A DNA stretch of 64,000 bases from Elysia chlorotica. Lineage: Eukaryota > Mollusca > Gastropoda > Plakobranchidae. Position 1 is the first letter of the stretch; every line of letters starts with the position of its first letter. The stretch spans positions 324,934 through 388,933 of the forward strand of contig RQTK01000419.1 of the NCBI GenBank assembly GCA_003991915.1. The letters are read 5' to 3'. Below the pieces are notes generated by a model. It was given only the letters and a program-made list of their open reading frames with translations, was not told the DNA's origin and searched no databases. Shown here piece by piece: positions 25,463 to 47,915 of the stretch. A program made the position numbers and the translations under genes.

Positions 25463-25609
25463 AACATTTAGAAACTAACTGACTAAGTCAGGATGGTTTG
25501 GAGTAATCTTCTGGAAAAAAGTAGCGTGATATATTTTTCCTTGATTATTGCACAACTTATCATAGATTATATATATTTTTTTCCATAAAATTTGCTGGAC
25601 TAAACGTTA

Positions 25610-25819
25610 CTATGATGTGAAAGATACCACTGTCTGCTGAGGTTCAAAGTCTAAGCAAATATCACGACAAGTTTTATCATGGGACGGAATAAAAACTCTC
25701 TCCTTGGGTGACTGTATAGCCTTGGGTCCTTGACTTTGCAAAATAGTATGCTGCTCCTTGACAAAGTCGGTGATGTCACTTATGTCGACTATGAAATCCT
25801 TTGCAAAAGCATGTAGAGT
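25610..25819 (-). CDS. DUF4291 protein exon 4 (terminal)
   Basis: After TCTTTAG it encodes TLHAFAKDFIVDISDITDFV, the conserved family ending, then about 45 unconserved residues and TAG. The exon has no internal Met-initiated ORF and is recognised from the motif alone. Confidence 0.88.
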   Translation of the reverse strand, partial: TLHAFAKDFIVDISDITDFVKEQHTILQSQGPKAIQSPKERVFIPSHDKTCRDICLDFEPQQTVVSFTS

Positions 25820-28800
25820 CTAAAGAAAAAAACAAAACACGACAAAATTACAATGATTTAAATTTCTTTTAAAAGGTAAGACTGTGCATGTACTGATAGC
25901 GAAAAAGATAAAAGAGAGACATGAAAATATAAAAATAGAAAAAAATGATTATAATTATAAATATAATAATATTGACTGAACGTATCAATTGGGCCGCTCA
26001 TACATTGTAGTGGCTTTATGTCCTGCAACAATATATGTATAACATAACAATGAGAATATTCAATATTGCACTGGTCATAAAACACTTTAGTAACACAATA
26101 GTTATTGTTTGATAAAAAAAAGTATGAACAATGCATACAGATGTACATACTAGAACAACTATTTAACACCACACTGGTTGCACAGTGAGTATTAATCAAA
26201 AGAGACAGTATGAAAGTGCATAGAAACACTGTGTATGCATAAATAAAAAATATAAGCTATTAATGTATATAAACTAAAGAAGAAAATGAAATAGCACACT
26301 AGTAGTAGTAGTTATGATTACACAGTAGAATATATCACAGATTAATAAAAGATGGCATAGTTTGGGGTTTGTGAAGATACATCTCTGTATAATACAAACG
26401 TTTTATGTTAAGTAATTAAAGTCATGTATACATATATAGAATGTTACATAAATGATTTAGTATATCTATCAGTTCTGACCTTCCGATGTCTTAGTTTTCT
26501 AGACAGTTGAGACACAATTAACTGTCTTGCAAGAGGATGCCTTTGGTCTTTCAAAATACCCAACATTTTCTTAAAACACAATGTGTCAAGTATTTGTGAA
26601 ACACTGTCAGCACTCTCTCCTGTAACTTTTGAAACCCCCCTTAGAACGCATTTTATTTTTGCTTTGTCAGAAGAGATAGTGGATTTGGACAGAAGCAAGT
26701 ACAGTGGATATAGAATTTTTATTAGAAACAGAAAGTAGTAGCAATAGCAGAAGCATTTTATTATTAAAGAAACATTAAATAGAACATGTTAGGAATGACA
26801 ATTCCCGTTTATTTTTCTCATATCTGACTCCAACAATGCAGTCCAAAACCCATCCTTTGATTCAAAGGTGTAGAAAAAGCTTAAAAAATCTCTATCTTCT
26901 TGAACATTTACTTAGTCTACTTTCGAATAAGCAAAGGTCTTCTGAGTGCCAAAAAAATAGAGGAATCCAAAAGTCATACTATGTATTGACATAGTGGTGG
27001 GCAAAAGAAAGAAAGAAGATGGACAAAGAAGGGAAGATTGGGGAATGGAAGTACAATTTTGCTAGACCAAAAAAGTCATGAAATCACAGAAGGATAGAAA
27101 GGTGTCATCAAGAGTATGAGAGATTTTACAACATATATGTAATGTTGTACAAGTAGCCTATTAGCAGTCAGTAAAAAGCAGTAATCTTGGGAAACCCTTT
27201 GGTTAAAAAAAAACCCCTAAACTCCTTGCATCCAACTTCTTCTCCGATGCTGTTGTGTTATACATCAATCCCTGCCAGGGCAAAAGTTGCTGCAGTTCTT
27301 TCTAAATGCTCCAAGAATCCATAGAGATTGCTTTGCAAATCCGTTCCCTGGCTCCATACAGTTCTTCTGATGTTTCATCGTTATTGCAGTCTTGTAGAGC
27401 ATGCTCAACCATTTCTGCTGCTGCACCATACAAGCACAGATCCGACTGTCCGATTTTGTAAAATTTATACGTATCGTACCTAGTCGGTTGTGCCCTGTAC
27501 TGTGGCGGAATATCATAGTCTGGAATTGTCTCTTCAACCTATGGGTGACTTTCTTCCATCCAACAAATTAGACATTTCTTTAGCTAGTATCCGGAGCCTG
27601 ATATAATGCATGTAACTGTAATTAGCTGCCTTTTGAAAAAAAATACACATATAATTTATTGCTTTACTAGAAAAACAAAACAAAACAACACTTTTTTTTA
27701 TCACTGAACAAGGTTCTTGTGACTAATTGAATTCATTACTTTGCCCTTGAGTCCTAGTTGAATGGCTCGGCGCTCGAGCTTCCCTCCACGAGGATCGTGA
27801 TCTGGATCCCACTGAAGACGGACCTCGATGTCAGTTGTCTGAAGTCCCTCGTTCTTCTGTCTCTGTACAAATTTGGACAGCACCAGTGACAATTTATAAT
27901 ATAGGCATAATTAAGTAAATAACAATATCTAACAGTAACAAGCACATAAAGGTTCCAGTTTCATAAATCAATATATATTTAAAAGAAAATTATTCTAATT
28001 TCTCAATTGGTTACTGGTAAAACTTTCTCATGTTTCTCAGTAAAGCAGAGGTATTAGGTTTCAGTCTTGATCAAATCCATTGTTACCAAAAGGCTTACCC
28101 ATTCAGTCTCGAAAAGCTTGTTATAGTCCATTACTAATAAAGCCCTTGGATTGAATAAGTTAATTATGTGTTTAAAGATTCATTACATGTTACAATCACA
28201 ATAAAAGCTGATGTCAGGATATTATACATAGTCATATATATATATATATACATATATATATGTTTTTTTTTTTTTCGTATTTATTGTCATAGAGGGTGTC
28301 TGCAGATTTTAACTCACTGATGCTTTACCCCTGCTTTTTTATATAAGATATCAGGTTGCTTCTATTCAAGACCTAAACAGTACAATTTATAGGTAAAATT
28401 TGTTCATACCATTAAATCGCAACTTTTCTTATTTAAAAATTAAAAAGAAACCCTGACTAAATTGTCATTTTTATTTCTGTGGGTGTACGCTTTCAAGTGA
28501 TCTCAAAGCATTTACAATATAAATCAATGTAGTTTACCCATGCAGTGTAGGCCTTGGACAAGATTTCTTCAAATCCTTCTCTGGTGATTCTGATTGCAAG
28601 AACTCTCTCCTGGTTAGCTTTCTGAGCCCAGCCACACCGATACATCATCCACATAAAATTTGTCTTGATCCAAGACATACGATCAGGTTTATAATCAGGG
28701 CCACCAAACCTTTGTATGTAAATAATATTTGTGTTATTTGATATGGTTTAAATATCCACGTTTATCAATTATTAATATTATGTTATTTGATTTGATTTCA

Positions 28801-29479
28801 AATATAACTTCAATGAAAATAAAAGGATTGTTTGCAATTGCATGATCTTAACCTATATATTTCAAATCATACGACAACGTAAGTTTAAAAGTCCTAAATT
28901 TTTATATATCAACTATTTCACTCCCTTTTCTGTTCTTTATACTAATGGCAACTTCTTTTTGGTACTGAAAGATCTGAGGCAGACATATTAATATAATAAA
29001 AAATTTTTGATGAGAAAATTCCATCTGTGCCATACAAAATGAAAAATCATTGTATTATAATAAAATAAACTTTTATAAAGTTTAAAGTCACAAGCCCCAT
29101 TCCTTGTCTACGTAGTAGCCTAGTAAGTAGGAATAAATTTCTGAATGAAAATTTTTATACGCACAAAATTTAGACGGTCTTGTAAAATTTTGTGAACAAT
29201 CAGAGCTACACGTTTCATTTATTAATTAAACAATCAACATTACCTTTGATTTTCCACTGCAAATGCAGCTATGGATTTCTTGAAAGCCTGATAGACAACA
29301 ACAGATTTTTCATCATATTGGGCTAAAATGTGTTGGCCATTTTTTGGCCAAATGTGCATCTGTTCTAGATATGTTTGCATCTGCAGGGGCCAACGTTTCG
29401 ACCGTCCCTTTACATTTTGGCATTTATCAGCTGAGGGGGATGCAGATAATCCTGTGCTAAGATCACTGTTTGATGCCAT
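25610..29479 (-). CDS. DUF4291-domain protein (complete, 4 exons, 246 aa)
   Basis: Exons 29244-29479, 28538-28709, 27740-27862 and 25610-25819 join with consistent phases and GT-AG borders. The product spans the whole DUF4291 pattern: ILAQYDEKSVVVYQAF (about 51-66), MSWIKTNFMWMMYRCGW (about 89-105), ERVLAIRITREGF, VRLQWDPDHDP, RRAIQLGLKGK and KDFIVDISDITDFVK. A divergent tail ends SFTS-stop. The family is known mainly from bacteria and fungi at roughly 200 residues, with no assigned reaction. Dense conserved Trp, Met, Arg and Asp residues suggest an enzyme, which is an inference. The ATG has A at -3 and G at +4, with an in-frame TGA two codons before it. No signal peptide or membrane span, so cytosolic or nuclear. 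It lies head-to-head with RNF215. Confidence 0.9.
26444..26698 (-). pseudogene. Non-LTR retrotransposon ORF2 C-terminal tail
   Basis: An 84-codon open stretch reads KVTGESADSVSQILDTL, GILKDQRHPLARQL and RHRKVRTDRYTKSF. This matches the KVIG..SLxDI, IxKDxxHP and RTxRxxxSF pattern at the C-terminus of non-LTR reverse transcriptases. It lies inside the last intron of the DUF4291 gene, same strand. No reverse-transcriptase core is attached. Confidence 0.7.
27240..27545 (-). pseudogene. Jockey-like retroelement tail fragment
   Basis: STGHNRLGTIRINFTKSDSR and, after a frame change, CGAAAEMVEHALQDCNNDET match the TGHxRL..CxCG..EHxLQDC segment after the RNase H region of non-LTR elements. At least one frameshift. 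It sits in the last DUF4291 intron. Confidence 0.75.
27740..27862 (-). CDS. DUF4291 protein exon 3
   Basis: Encodes DIEVRLQWDPDHDP and RRAIQLGLKGK between the TGTACAG acceptor and the GTAATG donor. Reading through the donor would give a stop 13 codons later and lose the conserved last block, so splicing is preferred. Confidence 0.87.
28538..28709 (-). CDS. DUF4291 protein exon 2
   Basis: The acceptor ACAAAG completes the split Arg codon. It encodes FGGPDYKPDRMSWIKTNFM and onward to AYTAW, before donor GTAAAC. Confidence 0.9.
29244..29479 (-). CDS. DUF4291 protein exon 1 (start)
   Basis: Encodes a serine-rich lead (MASNSDLSTGLSASPSADK), then ILAQYDEKSVVVYQAFKKSI and AVENQR split at GTAATG. 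Confidence 0.88.
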
Positions 29480-31016
29480 TGTTCTTCAGATCCTGATTTG
29501 AAAAATATACATTTTTCATAATTATAATTTAATAACAGATATATCCTCATAAAAGGACTATGGATTCACATTAAAAACTGCAAAAGAGATGTCTTGGGGA
29601 AAAATTAGCATAAAAAAGATTTGAATTTTTCAAGCTCACACCTTTTAAGTTTGTAATTTGGTAAAAATAAAAGGCCTCCGAGATTGTTTCGATCAAAGCA
29701 TAACGTAAAATCTCAATAAAATCCAATATCAAGGCAAAAAACTTTGAAATATTTAAAAATAATAATATGACGTTGGCCAAGTTTATTGATTTCAATGTAT
29801 GAATCTGTAGATTTATTTCCTTGGAAATAGTATAGTATTACCTTGTGACTTTTTACTTTGTCCCTCAACCTGTCCCACAGTACAAGAGAAATAACATAGT
29901 TTAAAACACATAAGGCAAAAGGGTTATTATCTTAGCCTATTAATTCGTAGCAAGCTTAACCAAATGTATGTATATATATGTACATGGCTTATATATTATA
30001 TAAACAGGCACTGTCATTAACAAAGGTCCGAGGCACATTATATTCCTCGGAGGAACATAGGAAACATTAAACCCAGAAAACGAAAGAGAGCTCATCATTC
30101 TCTCTGTAAAGAAAGTTAACAAAGAACTTGTGAAAGTTGTAGGCCATAAAAGGTAAACGACTTCTCTTTATCTTTTTAGGCAAGTTAAAAAAAAATTATA
30201 AGCGTCAAAAGAGATATATATATATATATAACAACAAATACTTAACATAAACCAATTTACAAGCCCTTGACTACACATTACAACAGAAAATTGTGATGCA
30301 TATTTCAAATAGGCCTACTTTTAAGACATTCAATAATGAATGAAAAAAAAAAGGACATGCTAGATCAAGATATAACCTAAGAAAGAACATTTGGAAAGTT
30401 AACTAAATTAATTCAAACAATTTTGAACACAGTCGAGAAATCTTGTCCAGTGTTTAACAACATAAATATGCTATTCCAAAGAATTACAAACTATAGGAAA
30501 TAAAAAAAAAGTTATTTAGCCTATAGATCTGTATCAATTTAATCTAGGAACAATTTATTTAGAACATAAGATTTAGGTGACACGTGATAAAAATGAAGAT
30601 ATAATTTCAAAATATATTATAAATTACTGCATCTTATGATCATGAATCTAAAATCTAGATCTAGATTCTAGATATAATAAAACTAAAAAAGGTATCTTTC
30701 TAGATCTAGCATTCCTACTTCACAAAGAAAGACAGGGATTTGAAGGCGATGATTTGTCAATACCTTTCATTCAAATTTGATTCGTATTTAATCTGATCGA
30801 AAATGAAGAAATACGCATCATCTGTGGCATTTTTATATCATGTAACACAGAACAGAATTTTTGTGGATATATAATTATTATTGCATGAATGTGGTGACAT
30901 CGCTATTGCAATAATGAAAGTTATTTACATTACCAACGGAAGCTTTAAATGGGCGTTCCTTGCTCTCTTGCAACTGAGGTAAAAAATACCCCATAAATGA
31001 CAACATTTCAACAACA
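29480..31016. promoter_or_regulatory. Head-to-head intergenic region, DUF4291 / RNF215
   Basis: About 1.5 kb between two divergent start codons, so it must contain both promoters or their 5' untranslated exons. It has a short (TA)n at 30210-30230 and TCTAGATCTAGA palindromes at 30650-30705. No TATA box can be assigned with confidence. Confidence 0.5.
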
Positions 31017-41684
<10,668 letters not shown>

Positions 41685-42685
41685 TTTTTGTTTTCTTGGC
41701 TTTTTAGTCCTTTTGCTGAGATGTCCAACTCATCTTCTTGGCCTGATCTGTAAACTCCAATAGAACTTCAATATCCATGTGATATTTAAATTTAAAAGAA
41801 TGGTGATTAATTTGCAGAAATGTCTATTAATTTTAACATCATGTATGTTTGTAATATGTGTGTCAAGCAACAATTTAAATCAGAAAGCAGAAGGGTTTAA
41901 AAAAAATTTTCTTGTTCAATTTCCTTTGGTCTATGAAAAGACCTGTGGCATTATTTTACCTGCTGCTTTCAAGTCAAAATTACGAGGGTGCAAGTTTTCT
42001 AGAATAAATCAGATTTCCAGAATCATGTAACCTTCTGCGATACTCTTCTGGATTTGAGTACATATCATATCTGGGAAAATTCAGGGTTGCCTCAGACTTT
42101 GTGTATCAAAATGCATCGGCACAATTTTTTTTGGTAGTAAAAATCGTGTTTGGTGATGAAATTAAGTAAAATGCATTCTGTTTTTAAATTGTTTCTACTC
42201 TGCAAGAACCGAACCCTGCACTCTCTCTCTTTCTCTCTAAAAAAAATGAAGGAATAAATGAAGTACAAATAATAATTTGTAGTATATTTTCAAGTATTCC
42301 CCATTTGTTTGAGTTTCTGAGATATCTCCTTATTTTTCTTTTCTCTTTCTCTCAACACTCCTTTTGTTTTCTAGCTCTTTTGTCACTTATTTTATTCTAT
42401 ATTTACTCTGCCCTTTTTTCTTCTCTTTCCTCCATCTATGGGCAATTTATCAGAAACTCAAAACAATAAATATTTATAATATAATCAAACAATCTACGTT
42501 TATTCTTCCATTGCTTCTTTTCAGTAGGCCCTATTCAATGACCCATTTCTTTCTCTTAGGCTATTTTTCCCTCTATACCTTTTTTCAATTTTTCATAGCC
42601 AAGGTCCCTCCCTTTATCTTTTTGTCTCAGGCTATTTCTCTCTCCCTTTCTCTTACAAACATCCTCTTCTTACCTCTCCAATCTG

Positions 42686-42725
42686 TCTGTCTGTCTGTCT
42701 GTCTGTCTGTCCGTATGCCTGTCTG

Positions 42726-42778
<53 letters not shown>
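42686..42778. repeat. (TGTC)n followed by (CT)n microsatellite
   Basis: Eight or so TCTG units merging into a long CT run. Confidence 0.95.
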
Positions 42779-42780
<2 letters not shown>

Positions 42781-43077
42781 TGATAAATGCCACATACTGC
42801 CTATTTTTTAATGGGAAAGCTTTTGCTTTTGAAAAATAGCAAAGGCTATGTAGATTTTCCGGATCAGTAAATTAAAAAAAATATAATTTCCGAATTCACC
42901 ACTCCTTCTCATTATTTGCACCCATAAACTTGCACATATCATTTATGTTAATCAGATGCTGAATTTTTGACCAATTGATAATAAAACCACTGAATAAGAA
43001 ACAATCATACAAGGCATCTTCCTAAAGGGTGAAGAATTGAACCCTCAGTGCTCTGGTCTTCAGACTAAAGCTGGGGG

Positions 43078-43303
43078 AAGGGGGGGGGGCCTGGGGTAGA
43101 ACACCGGCTTTCGTGGTTCGAGCCCTGGCGATGTCACTCCCTACTGGTTTGGTCGGTATCAGTCTAATGTGACAGGCTGAGACAATAGTCATGGTTCATG
43201 TATCCCCGTACTGTCTCGAACGTAAAATTGTCAGACGTCAGTCTTGGGGCTTGTCCCCAATATTACCTATATAGTGCTGATGTTGGACGTTTAATCAACT
43301 CAA
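43078..43303 (+). mobile_element. tRNA-derived SINE, copy 3, with target-site duplication
   Basis: GGGGTAGAACACCGGCTTTC and the box B GGTTCGAGCCC are followed by the family body and the tail TATAGTGCTGATGTTGGACG. CAGACTAAAG occurs immediately before (43061-43070) and after (43313-43322), as expected of a target-site duplication. Confidence 0.88.
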
Positions 43304-45317
43304 ATACAACTACAGACTAAAGATTTTTGTTTAACCACCAAAGCTTCTTGTTTGCCTCATATCAAGAACATGTTTCATGGTTCAAGTTCTTTAAATAAAA
43401 AAAAATCATACAAAAACGACCAAGTAAACAAAGCTAAATTTAAAAAAAGGGTGTATATTAAACTTATTTCCACCTATTTTAAATATCTTACCTGACAAAA
43501 GTTTAGAAACCTCTAAACTGTAAGAAGCAGAGGAAAAACACACTTTACAGAGCATAAACACCTGTGTGTATTTTTCTATAAGCAAGACTTAAAAAAAAAA
43601 GGTTTTAATAGTGAGTTAAGCATTTAGTACGATCATGTCTTTTATCAATATAATTAGAAAAAGCTTCTCCTTTTACCTTAAGTCAAGACTTGCTCAGAAA
43701 AAAGCGTAAAAAATGAGTTAAAGCGATAAGCTACGGCACTTATGAATGATTTATAAGCATAATCCTTCTGATTTTATGTAGGTAAAAACACTATTTTCAA
43801 ACCAGGTTTTCAGAATGAGGCATCAAAGTACTGGTAGAAATATCGAATTGAAAAACTTTATATTAATCTCTCTGAGGGTATGATAAAAGTGAATTTTTTT
43901 TTCTTTGATCAAGAAAGGTGCAGTATGATTATGGAACACATTTTTAATGACATAAGCAAAAAATAATAGAATAATAACATCATGTTTCCTGTTTAAATTG
44001 TCTTGACGTTTGATGTTGTAGGAATGTGAGGATGAAACCAAAATTAATTTCATCTTATTTTTTTTATACCCACAGAGGAACCGACTGACAGCTGAATCCA
44101 CAAATGTCCACCCATCATATTTTGTGCTTGTTTGTCCTACATTTCCCCCTTATTTTCTTTAGTTGCATCTTAAACTAACAGCCTAGCTTGTAGTGATTTT
44201 TGAAAACTCAAGGCTTTTTGGCGTGTTCCATGACAAAAATGATAAGTTATTATGTCTCCATTTTTTAATAGATCATATAATATATATCCATTAAGTGAAT
44301 CCCATCAATCTTTGAATCTTGTAAAATGTTTCAAATATAGTGAGCAACATATCAATACACAGCTTGTTTTCATAGATAAAACATTTAACACTTTTACTGT
44401 ATGGATTGCAATGTTAAAATCACTGATGACACTGAACTATATTTACTGTGATCTAGGTTATTTCCTGGAATCTTGTTCTTTCCAGAGTCTAATTCAAGTA
44501 ATTTATTATGAGCTCTCTGATAGTATATTCATATAAGAATAAGGAATATTGCAGTTAAATGTACGATGGAGTATCACTGACGCCATTTTTAAGTTGTGAA
44601 ACTGTAGGTTGTTGGTGTAGGCTGCACCTGGTGGTTTGGATTGGTTTAGCTGGTCTAGGTTCAAGGAGTGATTTTGATAAAATTTTCCTCATGACCTGTC
44701 ACTGAACCCTTTTTGTCTGAATTTGAATAAAAGATATCGACGCACTTGTCACATAATGCTGGAGAGAGACAATCCCAAAAGTTTAGCATTGGTGTTACTT
44801 TAACACCTCTGTGGCTTCCCAGGTGTTAAGTTGTGAGACCATCAATAGAAATAGAGACTAGTGAATATTCACTAAACTGTACATTTTGTGATGAACTGTG
44901 ACACTTGTTTACCACCTATCCGCAATAAATTTATGTCAGGCAGATGTTGTTTTGGATGAGGCAAGTCGACCAAGCTTTAACTCAACTGTGATTTTGCCAG
45001 CAATGCTCACGTAATTGCAATATTTTCTAGAGTTTCTTCTAAATTCATATTTTTTAAACCAATAGAGATATAACTTTAGCTTTTTTCTATCAAATAAAAT
45101 GTCTATGCTCACAGCTTACATGTACAGGATGTGACTGCGTTGAGTTGAGGAGCCATTTTGAGAATGACTTGAGAGCCGTTCCTAAATCCTATGGGTTTGA
45201 ATTTTGGTTAAAATTTCGCCCCACCTGACCCGTATCCAAGGAGATAGAACCGTCCCAAAAATTCAACATTAGTATTACTTTCACACCTCAGTGTTTATTA
45301 CCTTCACTGATTTTGGC

Positions 45318-45415
45318 ACCATTTCATATTTAATGGTAGGGCAGATTTGTGACATAATTGTGGATTTTCTAGGTAAAAGCACCAAAATTCATACAAAGAT
45401 AAGGAGTCATTTTGT
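45318..45415 (+). repeat. Direct repeat left of the decayed ORF
   Basis: GCAGATTTGTGACATAATTG and GGTAAAAGCACCAAAATTCA recur, slightly diverged, at 47805-47915 in the same orientation. Confidence 0.75.
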
Positions 45416-45739
45416 ATTTTTTCAGGCATACATAACCCGATGGAAACATGTTTTAATTGATAGAATGCCTTTAAAATGCTTTTCTGATAAAATCTATGTA
45501 AAATCCACCGCAATGTGAGACAAAATTGTATATTTTTCATATCTTTTCAAAAGTTGACACAAAAACATAAATGAAAAGTCTTTTAGTAAATTTAGAGACA
45601 TAAGGAACCTTTATTGAGTTGATAATATACATAAATTATTGAAAAAAAAATTCAAATTTCGAAATGACTTATTTATTAATGGTCGCAATATGTACAATGC
45701 AGTTGTGAATTATTATAATATCTAACTGGTGTCTTTTCT

Positions 45740-47170
45740 GTCACAACGTCTATTACAACCAAAGAGTGATGTACATTTAAGAGCTTCATTGATACATATG
45801 ATACATTTGAATAGCCCCTAACACTCTATTGCATTCACATCTCAATAGTTCAGAAGACGATGCCACCGCTTCTGGGAGCTATGACCACTGGATGCTTTTG
45901 TTGGTGGTATGTTGTCCATAGATCAGTCTTTGGTGGTGAAGATGTGCTTCCTTGTTGAATTCACAGTAGTTTATTTGCATGTGAGGTCGTATAGAAGTAG
46001 AACATATGCCTCAACACAGATATGAAATTGTTGTTAAAGGTCGTTGGGTCCGTTAAAAAGGTAGAAAATACAAATGTGAGTCATAGAAAGACTTCCAAGT
46101 ATCGAATGCAGTCTTTTTTCCTCTACCAACAAATGACGACACAGTGTCTCAATCCATAAAGGCATGGAACATCGGAAGTAGACGCGACTTTTATAACCAA
46201 GTTGTCGAACAAAATCATGAACAGGAATGTACCTCAGGTTCTTACCAGTGCCAAACGCAATTCCAGGTTTTGGTGTCTTCAAGACACAACGGCACTGCCA
46301 TGAGAATATCCCTGTTCACATGAGCAACATCATTCTATTCTGCATTACCTTTAGTTTACTTAATCAGCTGCATGAAGCAGCATCATGGTGTCCTCCTAGA
46401 GATTAAATGTCTTTTGATGAACTCGAGAAGACAACACATTCTTACCATACGTTGTGTAAACGTTCTTGTTATCAGAAATATTCTCCACCACCTGGTGTGA
46501 CAAGAAGTCGAATAGTTTAGTCTTATTGTCTGCTAGTCTTACGAACTCCGGCAAACTACTTGAAACTGTTTTGCAAGGTTCAGCACGCCGCCGAATGCCT
46601 CTTCCTCGACTCTCCCTCAAGCTGCCGTCAGGCTGTCTTCCAATTATACATCCCAAACGAAGGCAATTCTGCTTACGTTTCGCAGCTGTGTTTTGATGTG
46701 CGGTACTATCCATATGATGGAGTCAACCAACGGAAAATGTCCATATGCCATGCAGAACTTTTCCAAACTAGTCCTATTTTGTCCCCAACAGAAATATTCT
46801 AAGTAGGGATAAGCAGGGAGGGTTTCCATGCTTTAAAAATTGTCCAGATGCAGTCTACATGCACGAGAACAATGCAATCACTTTTTAGTGATGTGATGGA
46901 ATATGTTTTTTATGGACATTTCGATGGTCGTCAGTTTAACAAGATCATTTCATTTTTACTAATGGAACTGTATATGTATCATGAACTTTTATAACTGGTC
47001 CTGACATGCCATACACGCTTAGTTTGGTCTGTGTATGGATAGCAACGTCTTGTCTGTCAAAAATCAGAAGGTCCTTTCTCTCTTTCATGAATGGATTTCC
47101 CATATTTTCAATGACTTTCACAAGAGCCGCAATCTCTTTGACAAATTTTCACTTGTGCAATTGATTTTTA
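45740..47170 (-). pseudogene. Decayed ORF of a repetitive invertebrate protein family (transposon-associated?)
   Basis: Minus-strand pieces occur in the right order for a large uncharacterised protein found in many copies in mollusc and cnidarian genomes (from memory). They are VIENMGNPFMKERKDLLIFD (about 47.1 kb); VSRIAFVWDV (46.65 kb); ESRGRGIRRRAEP, FVRLADNKTKLFDFLSHQVV and VYTTYGKNVLSS (46.4-46.6 kb); AFGTGKNLRYIPVHDFVRQL (46.2 kb); and LPEAVASSSELLRCEC (45.9 kb). Frames change at least four times and stops interrupt it, so it is dead. The family has a cysteine-rich tail. Its function is unknown to me, and the high copy number suggests mobility. Direct repeats flank this copy. Confidence 0.65.
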
Positions 47171-47804
47171 CAAACTTGAACAGACGAATTATTCCTGAAC
47201 AGCTTTTATCACTTAGACGATACATGTATACATACCAAACAGCGCATTATAAACAATGTTACACATGGCCAACGTTGCATGCGAAAGAAAATGAACCAAA
47301 AGCGCCAATCGAGTTGAGGCCTGTCTTCAGTGACAATACTTGTTTATGATCATGCAACTTAAGATGCTAATGAAAAGGTGTTGGATATCTTAGTGATTTT
47401 GAGTGTCCAGTTTACGTCTATATATAAATTGCAAAGCCAACCCGGTGACTCTTCACCTTAGACCACACACACACTCACTCGAAGTGATGACATCATATAG
47501 AAATCCACTTTTCTCTGATAGGTTTCGTTGTGCTTTGAAGTAAGCGGCTATTCTTTGCAATAGCGATTGAATAAGCACATGCAAAAAGCAACAAGGTCCT
47601 AGATGGTAAAAATATGACAGTTTAGTTGTTGCATTTTTTGTCATGGGTGGTGGTTATCTTGGATTTTCTCCATTTACTACTTCTGGAACGTTTTAATTTT
47701 CTAAGTATGTCTGACTTCATTTATGAAAATTCTGGTGCTTTTATCACAAATACCATAATTTATCTGAAAAAATTGCACAGACCTGCCCTAATATTTCTGG
47801 ATTC

Positions 47805-47915
47805 GCCATATTCACCTCTTCCAATATTTTAGTGGAGCAGATTTGTGACCATAATAATTTTGTGGATCTTTTGTTGGTAAAAGCACCAAAAGTCACACAA
47901 ATGAGAACAAGAATA
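47805..47915 (+). repeat. Direct repeat right of the decayed ORF
   Basis: GCAGATTTGTGACCATAATA and GGTAAAAGCACCAAAAGTCA match the copy at 45318-45415. Confidence 0.75.

Larger units (their letters stand above)
41685..45300. other. Gene-poor region downstream of RNF215
   Basis: Apart from a pyrimidine microsatellite (42686-42778) and one SINE, no gene is recognised. ORFs here have no recognisable motif. A related block (AATCCCAAAAGTTTAGCATTGG at about 44770 and GTCCCAAAAATTCAACATTA at about 45253) occurs twice. Confidence 0.5.

Noticed and set aside
25610..29479. Bacterial contamination as source of the DUF4291 gene
   Set aside because: The coding sequence is split by three GT-AG introns containing animal-type retroelement fragments, so it is a resident eukaryotic gene.
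47035..47349. 104-aa plus-strand ORF
   Set aside because: It is the antisense shadow of the minus-strand pseudogene, whose motifs read on the opposite strand.
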